Assembly: GCA_944389025.1 (NCBI GenBank)
Contig: CALXKU010000009.1
Span: forward strand, 1 to 64,000
Reading direction: 5' to 3'
DNA length: 64,000 bases
Origin: an uncultured Spirochaetaceae bacterium
GTDB taxonomy: Bacteria > Spirochaetota > Spirochaetia > Sphaerochaetales > Sphaerochaetaceae
Both the position numbers and the translations under genes were made by a program. Positions 52,814 through 60,979 of the stretch are shown here, piece after piece; position 1 is the stretch's first letter; every line of letters starts with the position of its first letter. The notes under the pieces were generated by a model that worked only from the letters and a program-made list of their open reading frames with translations, was not told where the DNA came from and searched no databases.

Positions 52814-53929
52814 ATGACAAAGGAGCAGGAGAAAATATTAGTTGATTATCAGGAACAGTGGATACATCAGTTGCCGAAATTGAGAAATATCGCTAATGAA
52901 TTTGATATATTTCCTCAAATTGTCAGATGCTCCGAGATAAAAGGCAGTCAGGTCCTCTCTAGAATGGTGGTACAGCCTAAATGTGTGGCTATACTCATTT
53001 TTATGGATTATCCTTTCTTTCCAGTCCTTCTTGGTGGAGGGGCATTGTATATACTCATAAACGGTAAAGTTGAGTTTTCGTTGGATTCATGGGTCTCGTT
53101 TACAGAACCGGTGCTTTTGAAGCTTGAGACTGGAGACCTAATTGAAATCTGTTATGAAAATACAACCTAAGACAGTTTGCTTATCAATGATATTGCAATT
53201 GGCTTGTGCTATGAGAGGATGGAGAGTGGAAGAAGAAACGGCATAGAGCTTTTCAACATTATGGACTTTGGTACATATGGAAAGTTTGCTGACGTTTTAA
53301 AATGTATGAAAGTGAATGGTAAGGTTGCTTTGTTGCCATTTGAGTATATTCAAAATGGTATAACTATGTTTGGAGGCCATGGCGGCTGGGAAGTTGTTCT
53401 TTACAGATTTACGGTTCCTGACGGCTATCAGTATATTTTACCTTTTGAGTTTTCTTCATCGGTCAATTTCAATACTGAAACAATAAACTTTTTAGTCAAG
53501 ATAAATGGGAGAGTGATGGATATGCTTCCAACTCCACGCCTGCTCAACTCAAAGAGAATTTATCCCGTTCAGTCTGGAGATAAGATTGAGATTACTGCAA
53601 TGCTTTTTGAAGGAGCTGCTATAGAATTTGAGAAAAATCCAAAGCTTTATTTGATGACTGAATGTACAGAATCTGAATTCGAAGCATATAAGAATTTCAT
53701 GGATGACTATGACTTCTATTGTTCCGCTGATGATCTTATTTCTGGTTATGCTAAAGAGCTGGAAAATATTAAAAACTTATCTGAAAACGAACGCGATGAT
53801 TTATTCAATAAGATATATTATTTGCGAGAGCTGAAGAAAAATCCTCCAGATATTTCAGCCGCACGGAAGAATCGTGATTCAACGGAAATTATAAACGAAA
53901 CAAAAGGTATGGAAATGCATAGAATATAG
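52814..53929 (+). pseudogene. Two-domain unknown protein interrupted by an in-frame TAA
   Basis: The frame from the ATG at 52814 stops at TAA (53168-53170) after 118 codons. The same frame then runs from 53171 to 53929 without a stop, and its only early start is a TTG at 53177 with no SD. The two halves read as one protein of 371 codons. They carry a related unit: INGKVEFSLDS, then LETGDLIEICYE in the first half; KINGRVMDM, then VQSGDKIEITAM in the second. The fold is probably beta-rich, with an acidic helical tail. No family recognised. A+T content is higher than upstream. It could be a pseudogene, or the TAA could be read through. Confidence 0.55.
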
Positions 53930-53967
53930 TTAATAGTATATGAATTCTTCAAGGTTTTCTCGATTGG

Positions 53968-54629
53968 TTGTTGAATCAGGCTCGATACTGGGCAATGTCA
54001 AATCTCGTGGATTGGACCGGAATGAATAATTCGATAGATGACAGGTCATCAGCAAATGTATGCTGTCATAACTGTGGCGATAAGGTTTTTCCAATGAGGA
54101 AATTCGATCAGCTGATATCTACACTTTCCCCATGTCGCTTAGCGAGATAGAAAAGCATGACATTGAGACTTTCGCCTCATCCTTTGCCTCTATCATCTCA
54201 GACAAAAGAAGATTCATTATCATTGCGAGAATCAGGGATACGGATCCTAAGTCAAAAGAAATGGATCAGGAAAGGTTATCTAAGATCAATGATATGCTTA
54301 AGGAGACCGGGTACATGAGTAAGGAAATAGAGATGGATCCTCTCAGCAAGGATGAAAGGGGACTCGTTCGCGTGGTATCAAAAGGAAATCATCTCTATAA
54401 TCTTGTAGAAGCTGAACAGCTTCTTGATAATCTCTGCGCTGCCTGCAAAGCTGATTGTGACAGGAAGGGGGAGGCGGGTGGAGATGATTGCAAGAGAATC
54501 GATTGTCCTGGATGGGATGTGGATCGTTGCATTCTCGAACCCAAAGTGAAGAAATACACATCAGATGATGCCTGTATAATGTATTTCTACCGTAAGAAAG
54601 AAAAAGAGAAAGAGGAGATACCTTTCTGA
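53968..54629 (+). pseudogene. Unknown Cys-rich protein, apparently frame-shifted in its N-terminal part
   Basis: The frame from 54132 to 54629 (165 codons) has no SD and opens mid-sequence: in the same frame 16 codons before it read GFSNEEIRSADIYTFP. A second frame from 53968 encodes VDWTGMNNSIDDR and CCHNCGDKVFP up to 54090. Adding one T to the T5 run at 54086-54090 joins them as CGDKVFSNEEIRS. The C-terminal part has a cysteine cluster (CAACKADC, DCKRIDCPGWDVDRC) that may bind metal. It overlaps the DUF1848 gene by three bases. Function unknown. Confidence 0.5.
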
Positions 54630-55562
54630 TGATTATAAGTGCAAGCAGAAGGACGGATATCCCGTCATATTATTCCAAATGGTTTTTCAGAAGGCTGAGC
54701 GAGGGTTTTGTCCTTGTCCGGAATCCTATGAACATACACCAGGTAAGCAGGGTTTCCCTTTCTCCTAGCGTTGTGGACGGCATCGTATTCTGGACGAAGA
54801 ATCCCTCTCCGATGATGAGCAGGCTCGACCTCTTAAAAGATTACGCATATTATTTCCAGTTCACACTCAACCCGTATGGAAGAAACATAGAGCAGAATCT
54901 TCCCGAGAAGAAAGAGATTATGGGAACATTCAAAACCCTCTCAGAGCAGATTGGAAAAGAATAAGGTGATATGGCGCTACGACCCGATACTACTAAATGA
55001 TGAGTGGACGATAAGCCATCATATCTCAGCATTTGAGTATATGGCCAAGGAACTTTCCCCTTATACTGAGAAAGTCGTGATAAGCTTCCTCGATTTCTAT
55101 CAGAGGACTGAGCGCAATACCGTCTCCCTCTGCTTGAGGAAATTCAGTGCGGATGACATGGACATCCTCGCAAGGGAACTCTCTGCAATCGCTTACGCAT
55201 ACGGTCTTGAGATGGAGACTTGCGCAGAGGCAATCGATCTTGAAAAATACGGCATAAAACATTCAAGATGCGTTGATGAGCGCCTTCTTTCGAGGATATC
55301 TGGGTACGCATTAAACGTTGGAAAGGATAAGAATCAGCGCCTTGAATGTGGCTGTGTATCAAGCATCGATATCGGGGAGTACAACACCTGTAAGAACGGC
55401 TGTCTGTACTGCTATGCCAACTACAATCCGACCAATGTGATTAGCAATAGAAAAATGCATGACTGGGAATCACCGCTACTGACAGGAACAATCTGCAGCG
55501 ATGATAAGATTACTGAGCGCAAGATGAAAACATTGAAAGATGGCCAGCTCTCTCTATTCTGA
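54629..55562 (+). pseudogene. DUF1848-family protein split by a one-base shift
   Basis: Residues 1-111 (from 54629, start MIISASRRTDIPSYYSKWFF) and the frame 54951-55562 (KNKVIWRYDPILL onward, 203 codons) are the N- and C-terminal parts of one DUF1848 protein. The frames change at GGAAAAGAATAAGG near 54950: removing one A gives IGKNKVIWRYDP, the usual family sequence. The C-terminal part has C-x3-C-x2-C in TCKNGCLYCYANY, a radical-SAM-like cluster motif that typifies DUF1848. It is either a recent pseudogene or an error in the A4 run. Confidence 0.75.
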
Positions 55563-55643
55563 ATATTTGTACAAAATTAAGTAACCTGTATGGCAGATAT
55601 CTGTTAGAATGATAAAAACTAAAAACAAATGGGAGTAGTGAAA

Positions 55644-56243
55644 ATGAAGAAAACATTATTGGTTATCTTGTTAATCGCTTCCGTAATAACAGGCGCATTC
55701 GCAGCCGATACGGAAATCATGCTTGGTCTTCAGAGCGGATTCAACGAGCAGGTCATATTCCCTAAGACTGACTATGGTTCAGTTGAGACATATGATTATG
55801 TTCCTATCAAAGCAGATGCTATGTTCTACTTCGGAGACAGTTTTGCACTTAATGCCGCATTAGGCATGGACATCTTAATTCCAGAGTATGGTGATGCTAC
55901 AGTAGGAATGGGTGCAGATGTTCTTGCTTATTATAAGTGCGAGCTTTCAGATATGATCGACATTCTTGCCGGTGGTGGATTGTCCTATAAGTTCTTTACG
56001 GAATCTGGCAGTGTAGCTGGTTTTACATCGAGCCTGAGTACGCATCAGTTAGCTCTTCTAGGTTCGGTAAGATTCCAGTTTGATGTTATCGATCATCTTA
56101 CGGTCTTCGCAGGTGCGGATATCGGATACAATGTGCTGAATCAGAGCGTTACATCTTCTGGCGGACATTCTTCAGACCCTGTAGACATGGAATAGTCTAT
56201 CATGCCATGGGCAATCAAGGCCGGAGTCAGCTACAAGTTCTGA
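55644..56243 (+). pseudogene. Outer-membrane beta-barrel protein with amber stop before the last strand
   Basis: From the ATG at 55644 (after GGGAG) a 183-residue protein with Sec signal (cleaved after GAFA) and alternating barrel strands (ALNAALGMDILI, ATVGMGADVLAYYKCEL, HLTVFAGADIGYNVLNQ) runs to TAG at 56193-56195. The same frame continues SIMPWAIKAGVSYKF and ends in TGA at 56241-56243. This tail is a typical last barrel strand with terminal Phe, which BAM recognises, and the terminator is placed just after it. So the TAG probably truncates an OmpA-like or porin-like small barrel. An ATG at 55629 has no SD and would spoil the signal. Confidence 0.7.
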
Positions 56244-56264
56244 TTTCCTTTCTTTCTAATTATC

Positions 56265-56295
56265 GCTCCCGTCTTTTTCGGGAGCTTTCTTTTTG
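56265..56295 (+). terminator. Terminator of the barrel protein gene
   Basis: GCTCCCG and CGGGAGC form a 7-bp stem around TCTTTTT, followed by TTTCTTTTT. It lies 22 bases after the second stop (56243), supporting a gene that once ended there. Confidence 0.8.
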
Positions 56296-56333
56296 CCTGA
56301 ATTCGTGTATTATTTAGCCTTGGAGGAAAGAGA

Positions 56334-57245
56334 ATGCTGGAAGTGATACTCAGAGCGTCCTATTTTTTCGGAATGATCGCTCTTGGCTACGGTCTTAAGA
56401 AGCTTAAGGTTTTAAGAAAGGAGGACGCGGAGGTTCTTGGACGTGTCATCATGAACATAACACTTCCTGCGGCTATTTTATCATCTTTCAGAACATATGT
56501 CTTTGATCCCTCGATGATGCTTTTGACTGCAGCCGGATTCCTTTCGACTGTGTTCATGAGTGCTTTAGGGTATTTTATGACAATGAGAAAGAGCAGGGAG
56601 GAGAGGATTTTCTACATGCTCAACCTTCCAGCTTACAATATCGGGAATTTCACTCTTCCTTTCGTCTCGGGCTTTTTAGGTGCTGTAGGAACGGTTGCAA
56701 CCTGTCTTTTCGATATGGGAAATGCTCTCATGTGTGTTGGTGGAAACCTGGTTTTCACAGAGATGGCAACGGGGGGAAGGAAGAAAGGAAGGAGCATTCC
56801 TCTATCAATACTGAGTGTTTTTACAAAACCGTCGGTTGCCGTTTATACGATCATGACCATACTCGCGGTTCTGGGACTGCGCCTTCCATCCGTCGTGTTC
56901 GATTTTGCAGGTGCCATAAGTCCTGCGAATGGCATAATCGCGATGTTCATGATAGGAATCATGTTTGAGTTCACATTCAGCAGGGAAAACCTAAAAGAGG
57001 TTGTAATAGTCTCCCTGATCCGTCTGGCTCTTGCCTCTCTCATCGCTTATTTCTTCTATGCTATGACCGATTTTCCTTATGAGGTCAGGAAAGCGGTTGC
57101 CATAACGGCATTTGCACCGATTAGCAGTGCGGCTGCCGCATTCTGTCAGGAATTAAAGGGAAACGAGGCTCTTGAGGGCTTTGCAAGCACTGTATCGATT
57201 ATCATTTCCCTGATAGTGATTCCCATACTTCTGATGGTGCTTTGA
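56334..57245 (+). CDS. AEC-family auxin-efflux-type transporter
   Basis: A 303-residue membrane protein with about ten hydrophobic segments in the PIN/AEC arrangement (PF03547): an N-terminal half starting MLEVILRASYFFGMIALGYG and a C-terminal half with AITAFAPISSAAAAFCQELKG. Family members export small organic acids such as malate or auxin-like compounds; the substrate here is unknown. The ATG follows GGAGGAAAG. It converges with a methyltransferase gene with a 44-base overlap. Confidence 0.85.
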   Translation: MLEVILRASYFFGMIALGYGLKKLKVLRKEDAEVLGRVIMNITLPAAILSSFRTYVFDPSMMLLTAAGFLSTVFMSALGYFMTMRKSREERIFYMLNLPAYNIGNFTLPFVSGFLGAVGTVATCLFDMGNALMCVGGNLVFTEMATGGRKKGRSIPLSILSVFTKPSVAVYTIMTILAVLGLRLPSVVFDFAGAISPANGIIAMFMIGIMFEFTFSRENLKEVVIVSLIRLALASLIAYFFYAMTDFPYEVRKAVAITAFAPISSAAAAFCQELKGNEALEGFASTVSIIISLIVIPILLMVL

Positions 57246-57975
57246 TAGCGTTTATCGCTATGAATGATGTGATGTTCAGCTCATCAAAAAGGCCATAGCC
57301 ATTGGTGTCCTCGTACATGTCGCGGATTATGAAGCCTGCTTTGATAAGACCTCCTATCTGCTCTGTGAGACTATGAGAGAACTGATATCTGTCTTCTTCC
57401 CTGAAAAGGGTGGGATCTTTTATCGGGTTGAACGGGAGGGACTGCGATATTTTCGACTCATCGTTCTCGTCCGTGATGTAGTTTATCCCGTTCTCGAATG
57501 TGATTAAGAGTGTTCCTCTTTCCTTTAAAACCCTTGCACACTCAAAAAGAAGTGGCTCGACTTTCTCTATGTAGCATAGCGAAGGCGGGTTGAATATGAT
57601 ATCGAAGTTCTTGCTTTCAAAAGGAAGTGGCTTTGACATGTCGGCCTTTACGATCTCAACGCTGTAACCCTCACGCTCTGAAACGATGCGCTCCGCTTCA
57701 AGCTGCTTATCATTGTAATCGAGGACCGTGCAGTGTGCGCCAATTGCGGAGAAGATCGGAATCTGCTGCGCACCGCCCGATGCGAGGCCTAAAATCCTCT
57801 TTCCTCTGATATCACCAAACCAGCTGTGAGGAACGCTCTTTTTCGGGGTAAGGAGCACATCCCACTCTCCATTTTTCGCCTTCTCATATGTCTCTCTATC
57901 TATTGGGATCCCCCATTTCCAGCCGTCGGCAATCCATCTTGTTATCGTTTCTGCGTTGATATCCTGATAGTTCAT
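57202..57975 (-). CDS. Class I SAM-dependent methyltransferase
   Basis: A 257-residue methyltransferase from the ATG at 57975. Motif I is GLASGGAQQIPIFSAIGA, the acidic residue follows in TVLDYNDKQL, and FDIIFNPPSLCYIEKVEPLL is motif IV. A longer frame from 58032 is open but its start lies inside the 82-bp repeat. The SD is weak. Its upstream region and start codon lie in the repeat, so a second copy of its 5' end is present at 58248-58329. Substrate unknown. Confidence 0.8.
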   Translation of the reverse strand: MNYQDINAETITRWIADGWKWGIPIDRETYEKAKNGEWDVLLTPKKSVPHSWFGDIRGKRILGLASGGAQQIPIFSAIGAHCTVLDYNDKQLEAERIVSEREGYSVEIVKADMSKPLPFESKNFDIIFNPPSLCYIEKVEPLLFECARVLKERGTLLITFENGINYITDENDESKISQSLPFNPIKDPTLFREEDRYQFSHSLTEQIGGLIKAGFIIRDMYEDTNGYGLFDELNITSFIAINAIKAPSEVWESLSGK

Positions 57976-58051
57976 ATCACTGATGATAGCAGTATTGCAT
58001 GATGATGAGTATTGTTTTTCTCTTAGAGGCAAGGAAAATGCAGGAAGTAAC
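57970..58051. repeat. 82-bp direct repeat, copy 1
   Basis: Identical to 58248-58329 except for one base (A at 58031, G in copy 2). It covers the methyltransferase start codon and upstream region. Confidence 0.95.
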
Positions 58052-58247
58052 CTAAATTCTATTTTATCAACTAGCCATACCGTGTCTAATTTATTTTAGT
58101 GTATCAAGTTGATAAATTCAGCAACTAGTTTTCCATGGCTATTATTATCATTATATATTCCTAAGAGTACTAAGAATTGATTTCTTTCATACAAAAGAAC
58201 TTATACACTTATTTTGCAATCTACATAGTTAACATAATAGAGTACAG
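58052..58247. other. A+T-rich spacer between the two repeat copies
   Basis: About 196 bases with no gene. It holds a perfect odd-centred palindrome TATCAA-G-TTGATA near 58107, and copies of CAACTAG. It may be what remains of a small inserted element, as the flanking direct repeats suggest. Confidence 0.45.
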
Positions 58248-58329
58248 GTTCATATCACTGATGATAGCAGTATTGCATGATGATGAGTATTGTTTTTCTC
58301 TTAGAGGCGAGGAAAATGCAGGAAGTAAC
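58248..58329. repeat. 82-bp direct repeat, copy 2
   Basis: 81 of 82 bases match copy 1. It contains a truncated copy of the 5' end of the methyltransferase gene that leads nowhere. It lies about 170 bases from the tRNA terminator. Confidence 0.95.
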
Positions 58330-58495
58330 GGGCCGTGAGCTTGCAAGCATACGGGTTTTACACAACTGGTTTATAACAATTTTCATCAAAGAAAGTAGCT
58401 CCATTGGATTGCACACTCAATTTAAAAAACATCCCTGAAAATCTTGATTTTGCAATTTTTTTGCAATTTTTTTGACTTTTTTAGGAGTGACTAAA

Positions 58496-58523
58496 ATAAA
58501 AAAGTCCTTACAGTGTAAGGACT
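58496..58523 (-). terminator. Terminator of the tRNA cluster
   Basis: On the minus strand AGTCCTTAC and GTAAGGACT form a perfect 9-bp stem with a 3-base loop, followed by TTTTTTATTTT. It lies ten bases past tRNA-Gly. Confidence 0.85.
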
Positions 58524-58532
58524 AACAAGAAG

Positions 58533-58604
58533 AGCGAAAGACGGGACTTGAACCCGCGACATCCACCTTGGCAAGGTGGAGCTCTACCACTGAGCTACTT
58601 TCGC
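58533..58604 (-). tRNA. tRNA-Gly (GCC)
   Basis: Acceptor GCGAAAG/CTTTCGC, anticodon loop TTGCCAA with anticodon GCC, T-loop GGGTTCAAGTCCC. CCA is not encoded. It is the last gene of the tRNA cluster. Confidence 0.95.
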
Positions 58605-58619
58605 ATGTTTTTTTGGTCT

Positions 58620-58699
58620 TGCGAGAGGCGGGACTCGAACCCGCAAGCCGAAGCACTAGTTCCTAAGACTAGCGTGTATACCAATTCCACCACTCTCGC
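58620..58699 (-). tRNA. tRNA-Leu (TAG)
   Basis: Acceptor GCGAGAG/CTCTCGC, anticodon loop CTTAGGA with anticodon TAG (reads CUA), a class II tRNA with a short variable arm TGCTTCGGCTT. T-loop GGGTTCGAGTCCC. Confidence 0.9.
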
Positions 58700-58735
58700 A
58701 GTTAATCACCACTTTCGCAGTGCTTGGTATATTTA

Positions 58736-58808
58736 TGAGCCGCAAAGGGATCGAACCTTTGACCCGCAGATTAAGAGTCTGCTGCTCTACCAGCTGAGCT
58801 AGCGGCCC
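58736..58808 (-). tRNA. tRNA-Lys (CTT)
   Basis: Acceptor GGGCCGC/GCGGCTC with one G-T pair, anticodon loop CTCTTAA with anticodon CTT (reads AAG), T-loop AGGTTCGATCCCT. Confidence 0.92.
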
Positions 58809-58817
58809 AAATTTTAC

Positions 58818-58890
58818 TGCGCCCGGCAGGACTCGAACCTGTAACCTGCGGATTCGAAGTCCGACGCTCTATCCGTTGAGCTACGAGCGC
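58818..58890 (-). tRNA. tRNA-Arg (TCG)
   Basis: Acceptor GCGCTCG/CGGGCGC, anticodon loop CTTCGAA with anticodon TCG (reads CGA), T-loop AGGTTCGAGTCCT. Confidence 0.92.
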
Positions 58891-58899
58891 TTGGTTTTG

Positions 58900-58972
58900 G
58901 GTGGAAGAAGGGGTTCGAACCCTCGACAACCAGATCCACAATCTGGCGCTCTACCACTGAACTACTTCCACC
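58900..58972 (-). tRNA. tRNA-His (GTG)
   Basis: Acceptor GTGGAAG/CTTCCAC with an extra encoded G at -1 opposite C73, the identity mark of tRNA-His; anticodon loop TTGTGGA with anticodon GTG. It is the first gene of the cluster. Confidence 0.95.
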
Positions 58973-59018
58973 ATAATGGAAATTCCATGGCTTTGCCAGT
59001 GCAATTTCAACGTGTGAT

Positions 59019-59048
59019 ACTATGCCAAAAAAGTAGGGAGCTTGTCAA
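59019..59048 (-). promoter_or_regulatory. Promoter of the tRNA cluster
   Basis: TTGACA (59048-59043), 18 bases, CATAGT (59024-59019) on the minus strand, about 45 bases upstream of tRNA-His. Confidence 0.7.
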
Positions 59049-59145
59049 CATGTTTTGAAATATTTTTTTGCGTTTTTCATTTTGATTGTTTTTCCTCTTA
59101 TCTTTTTTCTTGAAAAATGGAGTGGGGGCTGTAAAATCAATAGGC

Positions 59146-60087
59146 ATGAAAGGTGTTATTCTTGACGGCTATGCCCTCAATCCGGGCGATTTATCATATG
59201 ATTGCTTCTCTTCCATCATACCATTCGATATCTATGACTCGACAGATCCGGCTGATGTCCTTACCCGTTGCAAGGATGCCGATGTCGTTATAACCAACAA
59301 GGTCCCCTTCGATAAGGCGACCATGGAGGCTCTTCCTAATCTGAAATATATCGGTGTTACCGCAACAGGGTATAATATCATAGATATAGAGGCGGCACGG
59401 GAGAGGGGAATTGCCGTTACAAACATTCCCGCATATAGTACTGACGCTGTTGCCCAGCATGTCTTTGCACTCCTTCTAGCCGTTTCAAATGCGGTTGAAA
59501 AACATAATGAGAGTGTGAAAAGGGGCGAGTGGGAGCGCTCTTCCTCTTTCTGCTACTGGCTGACCCCTCTTTTCGAGCTTAATGGAAAGACGCTTGGAAT
59601 AATAGGGCTTGGGAATATCGGGAAGAAGGTTGCCTCCATTGCCAATGCATTCGGTATGCGTGTCATCGCCTATTCCCCGCATTCACGAATGGATGGAGTT
59701 GAAGCGGTAACGCTTGATGAGCTTCTGCTCTCAAGTGATGTTTTAAGCCTCAACTGTCCTCTCAATGAGAAGACAGAGAAGATCATCAATGAAGAGAGTC
59801 TTGGAAAGATGAAGATGGGCTCCATCCTTATAAACGCATCACGTGGTGCTCTAGTTGATGAGGATGCGGTTATAAGAGCATTGGATAGTGGAAGGCTTTC
59901 CTGGTATTGCGCCGATGTGCTCTCTCTGGAACCCCCGCGAAAAAACAGGCTTTCCATGCATGAGAAGAGCGTAATAACACCACATATAGCCTGGGCTCCA
60001 ATTGAAACCAGGCAAAGGCTTTTGTCAATTGCTATAAGCAACCTTGAGAGCTTCCTTTCCGGCAAAAAAGAGAACAGGGTGGTCTGA
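59146..60087 (+). CDS. D-2-hydroxyacid dehydrogenase (glycerate dehydrogenase-like)
   Basis: A 313-residue NAD-dependent dehydrogenase: NAD site IGLGNIGKKVASIANAFGM, the catalytic Arg in NASRGALVDE and His in TPHIAWAP. It is a different branch from the serA gene at 18066; the opening MKGVILDGYALNPGDLSYD matches hydroxypyruvate/glycerate dehydrogenases. The ATG at 59146 fits the family; a frame from 59086 adds a hydrophobic leader that is unlikely. It is followed with no gap by a methyltransferase gene. Confidence 0.85.
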   Translation: MKGVILDGYALNPGDLSYDCFSSIIPFDIYDSTDPADVLTRCKDADVVITNKVPFDKATMEALPNLKYIGVTATGYNIIDIEAARERGIAVTNIPAYSTDAVAQHVFALLLAVSNAVEKHNESVKRGEWERSSSFCYWLTPLFELNGKTLGIIGLGNIGKKVASIANAFGMRVIAYSPHSRMDGVEAVTLDELLLSSDVLSLNCPLNEKTEKIINEESLGKMKMGSILINASRGALVDEDAVIRALDSGRLSWYCADVLSLEPPRKNRLSMHEKSVITPHIAWAPIETRQRLLSIAISNLESFLSGKKENRVV

Positions 60088-60813
60088 ATGGGTAACGTAT
60101 TCGATAACCCCTCATTCTTCTCAAAATACATGGAGCTCAGATCTGACTATAACTATAATGATTATCTTGAGCATCCTGCGATGGAGAGCCTTCTTCCACC
60201 GTTAAAAGGAAGGAGCGTACTCGATCTTGGTTGCGGCTATGGTGCTTATGCAATGTCTTTCATGAGAAAAGGGTCCTCATCATATCTTGGCATCGACTCA
60301 TCATCCCATATGATTGAGAAGGCCAGGACGGAGAATGCCGGAGCTGGGATTAGCTATCGCGTTCTTGATTTGAAGAGCCTCGATACTCTCAGTACTGTAT
60401 TCGATGTAGCATACTCATCCCTTGTCTTTCATTACATAGAGGATTTCGATGCCCTTTTAAGGAACATATACGCCATTTTGTCAGATGATGGCGTGCTCCT
60501 CTTTTCGCAGATGCATCCACTTCTAACCGCCAGTTACGGTTATAGCGGCTATTTCGAGGGGGACTATTTCGCATTCTCTTCCTACCAGGAGGAGGGCAGG
60601 CGGGAAGGGCGGTGGTTCAAGGAGAAGGTCGTAAGCTACCATAGGAGGCTTTCAAGCATAATGAACAGCCTCTCAGACTCCGGATTTATTGTGGACAGGG
60701 TGCTTGAACCAATTCCGAGAGAAGAGGATATCAGGGAGTTTTCCCAGCTTGAGAGGGATCTTGTCCGCCCGACGTTCCTCTGCATCCGTGCAATTAAGAA
60801 GAAAAGCAAATAA
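60088..60813 (+). CDS. SAM-dependent methyltransferase
   Basis: A 241-residue class I methyltransferase with motif I VLDLGCGYGAYAM, the acidic post-I residue GIDSS, and motif IV FDVAYSSLVFHYI. It begins directly after the stop of the dehydrogenase gene, so the two are cotranscribed; AGGGTGG in the end of the upstream gene acts as SD. Substrate unknown. Confidence 0.85.
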   Translation: MGNVFDNPSFFSKYMELRSDYNYNDYLEHPAMESLLPPLKGRSVLDLGCGYGAYAMSFMRKGSSSYLGIDSSSHMIEKARTENAGAGISYRVLDLKSLDTLSTVFDVAYSSLVFHYIEDFDALLRNIYAILSDDGVLLFSQMHPLLTASYGYSGYFEGDYFAFSSYQEEGRREGRWFKEKVVSYHRRLSSIMNSLSDSGFIVDRVLEPIPREEDIREFSQLERDLVRPTFLCIRAIKKKSK

Positions 60814-60902
60814 TTGTTCTTCCTATTTTCTTCTATTATTTAATTTTATAAATATTGTGTGAAATTTTTTTCAAAACTTTCTCTTATCTTGAAGAATATC
60901 CG

Positions 60903-60932
60903 TTGCATATTTATGCACGTTTTGTATATTAT
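60903..60932 (+). promoter_or_regulatory. Promoter and palindrome before livK
   Basis: TTGCAT (60903-60908), 16 bases, TATATT (60925-60930), with TATTAT in the same place as an alternative. TGCATA-N2-TATGCA (60904-60917) is an inverted repeat that overlaps the -35 and could bind a regulator of the transporter. Confidence 0.45.
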
Positions 60933-60979
60933 AGGCATAAATCGAAATATTCATATATTTTTTGAGGAGGGTGAATATT

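Noticed and set aside
53168-56195. Reassigned stop codons to explain the TAA and TAG breaks
   Set aside because: Many intact genes in the window end in TAA, TAG and TGA at the expected place, and the other two breaks are frame shifts, so a recoded stop is not needed.
58052-58247. Intact insertion sequence or integrase between the 82-bp repeats
   Set aside because: The spacer is only 196 bases and has no ORF or terminal inverted repeats.
58330-58495. CRISPR or repeat array before the tRNA cluster
   Set aside because: Only two short T-rich repeats (TTTGCAATTTTTTT type) are seen, with no regular spacing.
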